This document shows, one piece after another, positions 1 through 12,100 of a stretch of DNA of 64,000 bases. The stretch covers positions 1 through 64,000 of the forward strand of contig JAPTMU010000269.1 in assembly GCA_028583405.1 (NCBI GenBank), read 5' to 3'. How positions within the stretch are numbered: position 1 is the stretch's first letter; the number at the start of each line of letters is the position of its first letter. The notes under the pieces are model-generated. The model was not told where the DNA came from and did no database searches. It worked only from the letters and a program-made list of their open reading frames with translations. The position numbers and the translations under genes were made by a program. Source of the DNA: Pogonophryne albipinna. Taxonomy: Eukaryota; Chordata; Actinopteri; Perciformes; Artedidraconidae.

Positions 1-126
1 TTGTTCTCGGGGTTCCGGGTCCTCGCGCTCTACTCAAACCACGTCCCGCACGCGCTCCGGTTCCACAAGAAGCACCGCGAATTCTACCTGCTGACCGCGG
101 CCGGGAAGTGCTTCCACACCTACAAC
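1..126 (+). CDS. wdr36: wdr36 E1 (5' partial)
   Basis: Open from base 1: LFSGFRVLALYSNHVPH, then FYLLTAAGKCFHTYN. Ends before the donor GTGAGG at 127 in phase 0. The initiator ATG lies upstream of the window. Confidence 0.92.
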
Positions 127-3100
127 GTGAGGGCACCTTGTTATTGTTTACTAGTGTTTACTATTGTTCTCTATCCCGCTGCTTATGTCTCGTGCTATGG
201 TCTCGTGTCAAGTCAACATTGAATCGATCAGAACTTTATTGGCATCAAACATCAGTCCCATAAACAGTTTATTACATATGTAAATTAATTATATTTAAAT
301 CAAATGTCAAAATAAAATCAGATAAAACTAGGCTTGTTTGAGACGCGTTGCGGCCTCGAAAGTACACGAGAATAGCCGATCGCAGCGAGGAGTCTTCTTC
401 TCCTTCTTCTTCTTCTTCTTCTTCTTCTTCTTCTTCTTCTTCTTCTTCTTCTTCTTCTTCTTCTTCTTCTTCTCTCGGTTTTTTGGCGGATTGCAAACAG
501 CTTGGAGGTGCATACCGCCACCTCCGGAGTCGGCTTGACTCGGTTTGCATTTAAGAATGCTCACATGTGTTTAATCGTTAATGTCAGATATTTACTAAAT
601 ACATTTGTTCCTGCTCAAGATTAGATTCTACTTTATTCTTATTGCACATATTACAGGTACTGAGAGCAGTATGAACAGTGTGTATTAATACACTAGATAT
701 CAGCCTGAGAGCAGTATGAACAGTGTGTATTAATACACTAGATATCAGCCTGAGAGCAGTATGAACAGTGTGTATTAATACACTAGATATCAGCCTGAGA
801 GCAGTATGAACAGTGTGTATTAATACACTAGATATCAGCCTGAGAGCAGTATGAACAGTGTGTATTAATACACTAGATATCAGCCTGAGAGCAGTATGAA
901 CAGTGTGTATTAATACACTAGATACACACAGCAGCCTGAGAGCAGTATGAACAGTGTGTATTAATACACTAGATATCAGCCTGAGAGCAGTATGAACAGT
1001 GTATTAATACACTAGATATCAGCCTGAGAGCAGTATGAACAGTGTGTATTAATACACTAGATATCAGCCTGAGAGCAGTATGAACAGTGTGTATTAATAC
1101 ACTAGATATCAGCCTGAGAGCAGTATGAACAGTGTGTATTAATACACACTGTTCATACTGCTCTCAGGCTGATATCTGTGTATTAATACACACTGTTCAT
1201 ACTGCTCTCAGGCTGATATCTAGTGTATTAATACACTAGATATCAGCCTGAGAGCAGTATGAACAGTGTGTATTAATACACTAGATATCAGCCTGAGAGC
1301 AGTATGAACAGTGTGTATTAATACACAGATATCAGCCTGAGAGCAGTATGAACAGTGTGTATTAATACACTAGATATCAGCCTGTGAGCAGTATGAACAG
1401 TGTGTATTAATACACTAGATATCAGCCTGAGAGCAGTATGAACAGTGTGTATTAATACACTAGATATCAGCCTGAGAGCAGTATGAACAGTGTGTATGAA
1501 TACACTAGATATCAGCCTGAGAGCAGTATGAACAGTGTGTATTAATACACTAGATACACACAGCAGCCTGAGAGCAGTATGAACAGTGTGTATTAATACA
1601 CTAGATACACACAGCAGCCTGAGAGCAGTATGAACAGTGTGTATTAATACACTAGATACACACAGCAGCCTGAGAGCAGTATGAACAGTGTGTATTAATA
1701 CACTAGATACACACAGCAGCCTGAGAGCAGTATGAACAGTGTGTATTAATACACTAGATACACACAGCAGCCTGAGAGCAGTATGAACAGTGTGTATTAA
1801 TACACAGATATCAGCCTGAGAGCAGTATGAACAGTGTGTATTAATACACAGATATCAGCCTGAGAGCAGTATGAACAGTGTGTATTAATACACTAGATAT
1901 CAGCCTGTGAGCAGTATGAACAGTGTGTATTAATACACTAGATATCAGCCTGAGAGCAGTATGAACAGTGTGTATTAATACACTAGATATCAGCCTGAGA
2001 GCAGTATGAACAGTGTGTATGAATACACTAGATATCAGCCTGAGAGCAGTATGAACAGTGTGTATTAATACACTAGATACACACAGCAGCCTGAGAGCAG
2101 TATGAACAGTGTGTATTAATACACTAGATACACACAGCAGCCTGAGAGCAGTATGAACAGTGTGTATTAATACACTAGATACACACAGCAGCCTGAGAGC
2201 AGTATGAACAGTGTGTATTAATACACTAGATACACACAGCAGCCTGAGAGCAGTATGAACAGTGTGTATTAATACACTAGATATCAGCCTGAGAGCAGTA
2301 TGAACAGTGTGTATTAATACACTAGATATCAGCCTGAGAGCAGTATGAACAGTGTGTATTAATACACAGATATCAGCCTGAGAGCAGTATGAACAGTGTG
2401 TATTAATACACTAGATATCAGCCTGTGAGCAGTATGAACAGTGTGTATTAATACACTAGATATCAGCCTGAGAGCAGTATGAACAGTGTGTATTAATACA
2501 CTAGATATCAGCCTGAGAGCAGTATGAACAGTGTGTATTAATACACTAGATATCAGCCTGAGAGCAGTATGAACAGTGTGTATGAATACACTAGATATCA
2601 GCCTGAGAGCAGTATGAACAGTGTGTATTAATACACTAGATACACACAGCAGCCTGAGAGCAGTATGAACAGTGTGTATTAATACACTAGATACACACAG
2701 CAGCCTGAGAGCAGTATGAACAGTGTGTATTAATACACTAGATACACACAGCAGCCTGAGAGCAGTATGAACAGTGTGTATTAATACACTAGATACACAC
2801 AGCAGCCTGAGAGCAGTATGAACAGTGTGTATTAATACACTAGATACACACAGCAGCCTGAGAGCAGTATGAACAGTGTGTATTAATACACAGATATCAG
2901 CCTGAGAGCAGTATGAACAGTGTGTATTAATACACAGATATCAGCCTGAGAGCAGTATGAACAGTGTGTATTAATACACTAGATATCAGCCTGTGAGCAG
3001 TATGAACAGTGTGTATTAATACACTAGATATCAGCCTGAGAGCAGTATGAACAGTGTGTATTAATACACTAGATATCAGCCTGAGAGCAGTATGAACAGT

Positions 3101-6100
3101 GTGTATGAATACACTAGATATCAGCCTGAGAGCAGTATGAACAGTGTGTATTAATACACTAGATACACACAGCAGCCTGAGAGCAGTATGAACAGTGTGT
3201 ATTAATACACTAGATACACACAGCAGCCTGAGAGCAGTATGAACAGTGTGTATTAATACACTAGATACACACAGCAGCCTGAGAGCAGTATGAACAGTGT
3301 GTATTAATACACTAGATACACACAGCAGCCTGAGAGCAGTATGAACAGTGTGTATTAATACACAGATATCAGCCTGAGAGCAGTATGAACAGTGTGTATT
3401 AATACACAGATATCAGCCTGAGAGCAGTATGAACAGTGTGTATTAATACACTAGATACACACAGCAGCCTGAGAGCAGTATGAACAGTGTGTATTAATAC
3501 ACTAGATACACACAGCAGCCAATGGGAGAGCTTCATCAGCAGCACGGGGTGAAACCCACCAATGAGCGCTCAGCTGGAGAAACCAGCGAGATTTCAACGT
3601 CTCATGAGGGCGAGACTCCAGAGCAAGTCGACAGAAGGACTACCCATCATGCAACGCACGAGCAAGACGTTGATCGCAACTGCGCAGGTCTCGCTCGTCT
3701 CAAACGAGCTGCTTTAACATTAAAGCCTGAACAACATATGATATCTGTTGTTTAGGCTTTAAGTCCCGCCCCTTCCTTTCACCCTGATCTTATTTATATA
3801 CACTTTATTAGTCCTCTCCTAGTTCATGTCCTCTCCTAGTTCATGTCCTCTCCTCTCCTAGTTAATGTCCTCTCCTCTCCTAGTTCATGTCCTCTCCTAG
3901 TTCATATCCTCTCCTCTCCTAGTTAATGTCCTCTCCTCTCCTAGTTCATGTCCTCTCCTAGTTCATGTCCTCTCCTAGTTCATGTCCTCTCCTCTCCTAG
4001 TTCATGTCCTCTCCTAGTTCATGTCCTCTCCTAGTTCATGTCCTCTCCTAGTTCATGTCCTCTCCTCTCCTAGTTAATGTCCTCTCCTCTCCTAGTTAAT
4101 GTCCTCTCCTAGTTCATATCCTCTCCTCTCCTAGTTCATGTCCTCTCCTAGTTCATGTCCTCTCCTCTCCTAGTTAATGTCCTCTCCTCTCCTAGTTCAT
4201 GTCCTCTCCTAGTTCATATCCTCTCCTCTCCTAGTTAATGTCCTCTCCTCTCCTAGTTCATGTCCTCTCCTAGTTCATGTCCTCTCCTAGTTCATGTCCT
4301 CTCCTCTCCTAGTTAATGTCCTCTCCTCTCCTAGTTCATGTCCTCTCCTAGTTCATGTCCTCTCCTAGTTCATGTCCTCTCCTCTCCTAGTTAATGTCCT
4401 CTCCTCTCTTAGTTAATGTCCTCTCCTCTCCTAGTTCATGTCCTCTCCTAGTTCATGTCCTCTCCTAGTTCATGTCCTCTCCTCTCCTAGTTCATGTCCT
4501 CTCCTCTCCTAGTTAATGTCCTCTCCTCTCCTAGTTCATGTCCTCTCCTAGTTAATGTCCTCTCCTAGTTCATGTCCTCTCCTAGTTCATGTCCTCTCCT
4601 CTCCTAGTTAATGTCCTCTCCTCTCCTAGTTAATGTCCTCTCCTAGTTCATATCCTCTCCTCTCCTAGTTAATGTCCTCTCCTCTCCTAGTTCATGTCCT
4701 CTCCTAGTTCATGTCCTCTCCTCTCCTAGTTAATGTCCTCTCCTCTCCTAGTTAATGTCCTCTCCTAGTTCATGTCCTCTCCTAGTTAATGTCCTTTCCT
4801 CTCCTAGTTAATGTCCTCTCCTCTCCTAGTTAATGTCCTCTCCTAGTTAATGTCCTCTCCTAGTCGATGCCTCTGTGTCCTGTCCTCTCCTAGTGGATGT
4901 CTCTGTGTCCTCTCCTAGTGGTTGTATCTGTGTCCTCTCCTAGTGGATGTCTCTGTGTCCTCTCCTAGTGGATGTCTCTGTGTCCTCTCCTAGTGGATGT
5001 CTCTGTGTCCTCTCCTAGTGGATGTCTCTGTGTCCTCACCTAGTGGATGTCTCTGTGTCCTCTCCTAGTGTCCTCTCCTAGTGGATGTCTCCTAGTGTCC
5101 TCTCTTAGTGGATGTCTCTGTGTCCTGTCCTCTCCTAGTGGATGTCTCTGTGTCCTCTCCTAGTGGATGTCTCTGTGTCCTCCTAGTGGATGTCTCTGTG
5201 TCCTCTCCTAGTGTCCTCTCCTAGTGGATGTCTCTGTGTCCTCTCCTAGTGGATGTCTCTGTGTCCTCTCCTAGTGGATGTCTCTGTGTCCTCTCCTAGT
5301 GTCCTCTCCTAGTTAATGTCCTCTCCTAGTGGATGTCTCTGTGTCCTCTCCTAGTGGATGTCTCCTTGTCCTCTCCTAGTGTCCTCCCCTAACTGATGTG
5401 TCTCTCTCCAGGTGAACAAGCTGGGCATCGTCTCCGTCAGTGAGTTTATCTTCGTACTATTTACCTTTGAACATCTTAAACTCTGAGGGTGCTGCTCTCT
5501 GATTGGCTGCTGCAAACAATGTACTGAGAGTGCTGCTCTCTGATTGGCTGCTGTGTGTCCTGTGCTTGTTGCCTAGGTAACAGTCTGAGCGATGACATCA
5601 ATGTGTTGGCGGCAGACAGGATGCTGGTGTTCGTCGCCGCCGGACGCCTCGTCAGCGCCTTCGCCCGAAACAAGGAGGTCAAAACTTTATTAACACGTCT
5701 TCACATAAAACTTTATTAACACATCTTCACATAGAACTTTATTAACACATCTTCAGATATAACTTTATTAACACATCTTCAGATATAACTTTATTAACAC
5801 ATCTTCAGATATAACTTTATTAACACATCTTCACATAAAACTTTATTAACACATCTTCACATAAAACTTTATTAACACATCTTCAGATATAACTTTATTA
5901 ACACATCTTCACATAAAACTTTATTAACACAGCCTCTGGTTTTGACCCTCGCTGCTCCCCCTCCAGGTGGTCATGTGTTACCATGGACACGAACAGGAAG
6001 TGCGCCTGCTGCTTCCTCTCGGAGATCAGCTGGTCTCTGCCGACGCCGGGGGTGATGTCATCGTGTGGGATGTCCAGGGGGGGGGTGAGTCATGTGACCC

Positions 6101-9100
6101 GTTACCCATCATGCATCCTGTTACCCATGATGCATCGTGTTACCTGTTACCCATGATGCCTTGCTCTCCTCAGATATCTACCTGCGGCTGCACTTTGACT
6201 CCGCCTCCTTCTCCGTGTCGGCCATGATGCACCCGAGCACCTACCTGAACAAGGTGCTGCTGGGGAGCTCCCAGGGTGCATTGCAGCTGTGGAACATCAA
6301 GACCAGGTTAGCACGTTAGCACGTTAGCATCAGCTGATCAGATTCACTCTTCAGTTCATAACGATGATGCGTTCAGGGTCTGCAGTAACGATGATGCGTT
6401 CAGGGTCTGACTGGATGTTTGTTCTTCAGTAACGATGATGCGTTCAGGGTCTGACTGGATGTTTGTTCTTCAGTAACGATGATGCGTTCAGGGTCTGACT
6501 GGATGTTTGTTCTTCAGTAATGATGATGCGTTCAGGGTCTGACTGGATGTTTGTTCTTCAGTAACGATGATGCGTTCAGGGTCTGACTGGATGTTTGTTC
6601 TTCAGTAACGATGATGGGTTCAGGGTCTGACTGGATGTTTGTTTGTTCTTCAGTAATGATGATGCGTTCAGGGTCTGACTGGATGTTTGTTTGTTCTTCA
6701 GTAACGATGATGCGTTCAGGGTCTGACTGGATGTTTGTTCTTCAGTAACGATGATGCGTTCAGGGTCTGACTGGATGTTTGTTCTTCAGTAACGATGATG
6801 CGTTCAGGGTCTGACTGGATGTTTGTTCTTCAGTAACGATGATGCGTTCAGGGTCTGACTGGGTGTTTGTTTGTTCTTCAGTAACGATGATGCGTTCAGG
6901 GTCTGACTGGATGTTTGTTCTTCAGTAACGATGATGCGTTCAGGGTCTGACTGGGTGTTTGTTTGTTCGTCAGTAACGATGATGCGTTCAGGGTCTGACT
7001 GGATGTTTGTTCTTCAGTAATGATGATGCATTCAGGGTCTGACTGGATGTTTGTTCTTCAGTAACGATGATGCGTTCAGGGTCTGACTGGATGTTTGTTC
7101 TTCAGTAACGATGATGCGTTCAGGGTCTGACTGGGTGTTTGTTTGTTCGTCAGTAACGATGATGCGTTCAGGGTCTGACTGGATGTTTGTTCTTCAGTAA
7201 TGATGATGCATTCAGGGTCTGACTGGATGTTTGTTCTTCAGTAACGATGATGCGTTCAGGGTCTGACTGGATGTTTGTTCTTCAGTAACGATGATGCGTT
7301 CAGGGTCTGACTGGATGTTTGTTCTTCAGTAACGATGATGCGTTCAGGGTCTGACTGGATGTTTGTTCTTCAGTAACGATGATGCGTTCAGGGTCTGACT
7401 GGGTGTTTGTTTGTTCTTCAGTAACGATGATGCGTTCAGGGTCTGACTGGATGTTTGTTCTTCAGTAACGATGATGCGTTCAGGGTCCGACTGCGTTCAG
7501 GGTCTGACTGGGTGTCTTTTTGTTCTCCAGTAACGATGATGCGTTCAGGGTCTGACTGGATGTTTGTTTGTTCTTCAGTAACGATGATGCGTTCAGGGTC
7601 TGACTGGATGTTTGTTTGTTCTTCAGTAACGATGATGCGTTCAGGGTCTGACTGGATGTTTGTTTGTTCTTCAGTAAGCTGCTGTTCACGTTCCCCGGCT
7701 GGTCGGCAGGCGTCACCGTGCTGCAGCAGGTACGCACTCACTCACAAAGTCCTGATGAAACAACAACAGGGATTTATCAGATTGTCTTATTGTGAAAGCA
7801 TCAGCTGATAAAAGATGCATTTATTTTGAAAATCAGTGATTTTAATGAATGAGATTTTATTTCCCAGAGTCCCGCGGTGGACGTGGTGGGCGTTGGCACG
7901 GCGACGGGCCGCATCATCATTCACAACATCCGATTGGACGAGACGCTGATGAGCTTCACGCAGGACTGGGGACCAATCAGCTCGCTGGCTTTCAGGACAG
8001 GTGACGTGTTGCAACTTCTCTAAGATCTAAGTGCTCCACCTGGAATCTGCCTGAAGCATCCTCTGTGCTCCACCTGGAATCTGCCTGAAGCATCCTCTGT
8101 GCTCCAGTCAGCCTGAAGCATCCTCTGTGCTCCACCTGGAATCTGCCTGAAGCATCCTCTGTGCTCCAGTCAGCCTGAAGCATCCTCTGTGCTCCAGTCA
8201 GCCTGAAGCATCCTCTGTGCTCCAGTCAGCCTGAAGCATCCTCTGTGCTCCAGACAGCCTGAAGCATCCTCTGTGCTCCAGACAGCCTGAAGCATCCTCT
8301 GTGCTCCAGTCAGCCTGAAGCATCCTCTGTGCTCCAGTCAGCCTGAAGCATCCTCTGTGCTCCAGTCAGCCTGAAGCATCCTCTGTGCTCCAGTCAGCCT
8401 GAAGCATCCTCTGTGCTCCAGTCAGCCTGAAGCATCCTCTGTGCTCCAGACAGCCTGAAGCATCCTCTGTGCTCCAGACAGCCTGAAGCATCCTCTGTGC
8501 TCCAGTCAGCCTGAAGCATCCTCTGTGCTCCAGACAGCCTGAAGCATCCTCTGTGCTCCAGACAGCCTGAAGCATCCTCTGTGCTCCAGACAGCCTGAAG
8601 CATCCTCTGTGCTCCAGACAGCCTGAAGCATCCTCTGTGCTCCAGACAGCCTGAAGCATCCTCTGTGCTCCAGACAGCCTGAAGCATCCTCTGTGCTCCA
8701 GACAGCCTGAAGCATCCTCTGTGCTCCAGTCAGCCTGAAGCATCCTCTGTGCTCCAGTCAGCCTGAAGCATCCTCTGTGCTCCAGACAGCCTGAAGCATC
8801 CTCTGTGCTCCAGACAGCCTGAAGCATCCTCTGTGCTCCAGTCTTCAGACTTGACCGTTAAAGTGTTATCCTATCGTAGTGATGGTACAGGTGACCCCCC
8901 CCCCCCCCCCCCGGACTGGAACCTTGTTGTTGTTTATTGTTGATTGTTGTCTGCAGACGGCCCCCCCATCCTGGCGTCCGGCAGTCCGCAGGGCCATATT
9001 GCATTCTGGGACCTGGAGCGCCGTCACCTGGTGACTCAGCAGAGACACGCCCACAACACCGCCATCGCCGCGGCAACCTTCCTGCACGGAGAGCCGCTGC

Positions 9101-12100
9101 TCATCACCAACGGGGCCGACAACGCCATCAAGGTGACAACAACAATAATAATAACAATGTCTTTATCACATGATGACGGTTAGCGGTGGTTATCAGAACC
9201 AGGTTTATCTCCAGGTCGACCGACTCGTACGAGGAGTTCGACCTGGAGCAGACATGAGAGACAAGCAAGAATAAACACAGAGAGAGAAAACTATAATATC
9301 ACAATGTAGTAAAAAATAGAATGGAATAAAATATAAAAGATAACATAAAACAGGCGGTTGTTAATCTAAAGGTCGTTAGTGTGAAGGTCGTTAGTGTGAA
9401 GGTCGTTAGTGTGAAGGTCGTTAGTGTGAAGGTTGTTAGTGTGAAGGTTAACTCCATCGTTTCTTCAGGTGTGGATATTCGACCAGGAAGGGGGCGGAGC
9501 CCGGTTGCTACGCTGTCGTCAGGGACACAGTGCCCCGCCCACCACCATCCGTCACCACGGCAACGACGGCAAGAACATCCTCAGTGCCGGTAACAACATT
9601 TATTACAACAACAACAACTGATGGTCAATGTTTGAGTCGTTGTTGCAGCTTTAATATTTACTCTACTTTCTTTTGATAACGTTATTTCATTTGATCAAAT
9701 TATAAAGAATAATTTGATCAAATGAAATGTTATTTGTTGTTATTTATATTATTTACAACTTGTTCACACTGAGCTCTGCTTCCCTGAAACGCTGTTTATT
9801 TTTAAATCACATTTTGATAAGGAAGCTGTTCTGAGTGAAAGATATAGATGCTGTACATTATAGTATGTGTATGTGCTGCCCCCTGCAGGTCAGGACGGGA
9901 CGCTGCAGTCCTTCTCCACGGTGCACGAGCGCTTCAACAAGAGCCTGGGTCACGGTCAGTTCTGCAGCCAATCACATGACACCACGTCCTGATCACGTGA
10001 CACCACGTCCTGATCACGTGACACCACGTCCTGATCACGTGACGCCACGTCCTGATCACGTGACGCCACGTCCTGATCACGTGACGCCACGTCCTGATCA
10101 CGTGACGCCACGTCCTGATCACGTGACGCCACGTCCTGATCACGTGACGCCACGTCCTGATCACGTGACGCCACGTCCTGATCACGTGACGCCACGTCCT
10201 GATCACGTGACGCCACGCTCTGATCACGTGACGCCACGTCCTGATCACGTGACGACACGCTCCGATCACGTGACACCACGCCCTGATCACGTGACACCAC
10301 GTCCTGATCACGTGACGCCACGTCCTGATCACGTGACGCCACGTCCTGATCACGTGACGCCACGTCCTGATCACGTGACGCCACGTCCTGATCACGTGAC
10401 GCCACGTCCTGATCACGTGACGCCACGCTCTGATCACGTGACGCCACGTCCTGATCACGTGACGACACGCTCCGATCACGTGACACCACGCCCTGATCAC
10501 GTGACACCACGCTGATCAGGACGGGGTGTCACGTGATCAGGACGTCCTGATCACATGACACCACGTCCTGATCACGTGACACCATTACATTGCATTTAGC
10601 TGACGCTTTTATCCAAAGCGACTTACAATAAGTGCGTTCGACCAACAAAATAGAAACTTGAAGAAAACAGAATCATAAAGTCCATCAGGTTTCATAGAGC
10701 CAAACATTTCAAGTGCTACTCAACTGGCTTTAGGTAAGCCAGTCCTTTATTAGTATATAAGTGCTTTGTTAGTAGTTCTATTGCTCGAAGTGGAGTCGAA
10801 AGAGATGAGTTTTCAGTCTGGAAGGTGTGTAAGCTTTCTGCTGTCCTGATGTCAATGGGAGCTCATTCCACCATCTTGGAGCCAGGATAGCAAACCCACG
10901 TGTTTCTGCTGATGGGAACTTGGGTCCCCTTCGCAGTGAGGGTGCAGCGAGCCGTTTGGCTGATGCAGAGCGGAGTGCACGTGCTGGGGTGTACGGTTTA
11001 ACCATGTCCTGGATGTAGGAAGGGCCAGATCCATTCGCAGCATGGTACGCAAGTACCAGTGTCTTGAAGTGGATTCTAGCAGTTACCGGAAGCCAGTGGA
11101 GGGAGCGGAGGAGCGGAGCGGTGTGGGAACATTTAGGAAGGTTGAAGACCAGACGAGCCGCTGCATTCTGGATGAGCTGCAGAGGTCGGATGGCACATGC
11201 AGGCAGACCAGCCAGGAGGGAGTTGCAGTAGTCTAGGCGTGAGATGACGAGAGCCTGGACCAGAACCTGCATGGCTTTCTGGGTCAGCTGGGGACGTATC
11301 CTCCTGATGTTGTAAAGCGTGTATCTGCAGCAACGGGTTGTAGCAGCGATGTTTGCAGTGAAGGACAGGTTGTTATCTAGGGTCACACCCAGATTCCTTG
11401 CAGTCTGAGTCGGGGAAACAACAGAGGTGCCGATGTTGATCGTTAGGTCAAGAGTGGGACAATCTTTTCCCGGAAGGAAAAGCAGTTCAGTCTTGTCAAG
11501 GTTGAGCTTGAGGTGATGAGCAGACATCCACTGAGAGGTGTCAGCTAGACAAGCAGAGATGCGTGCGACGACCTGGGTCTCTGAGCGGGGAAAGGACAGA
11601 ATTAATTGGGTGTCGTCAGCGTAGCAGTGGTATGAAAAACCATGCGGGCTAATGACAGATCCGAGCGAGTTTGTGTACAGGGAGAAGAGGAGGGGACCAA
11701 GAACAGAGCCCTGAGGGACCCCTGTAGTTAATTGACAAGGCTTGGACTCGGACCCTCTCCAAGTAACCCTGTAGGTGCGGTCTTTGAGGTATGAGGTGAG
11801 GAGGGAAAGTGCAGAGCCTGAAACTCCAAGTTCTTGGAGAGTGCGAAGGAGGATCTGATGGTTCACCGTGTCGAATGCAGCAGACAGGTCCAACAGGATG
11901 ATGACAGAGGAGAGGGAGGCTGCTTTAGCAGTGTGCAGTTCCTCAGTGGCAGCAAGGAGGGCAGTTTCTGTGGAGTGACCTGCCTTGAAACCAGACTGGT
12001 GCGGATCCAGAAGGTTGTTCTGATGGAGATAACAGGAGAGTTGTTTAAAGACAGCACGTTCAAGTGTTTTAGACAGGAACGGGAGGAGAGAGACAGGCCT

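Noticed and set aside
657..3521. CRISPR-like regularly spaced repeats
   Set aside because: Units are directly abutting with no unique spacers, in a vertebrate intron; this is a minisatellite.
8366..8827. 153-codon reverse frame
   Set aside because: 28-bp array artefact.
9835..10515. 226-codon frame with DHVTPRP heptads, and its reverse frames
   Set aside because: The 21-bp CACGTG array is a multiple of 3. It overlaps E10 in the wrong frame.
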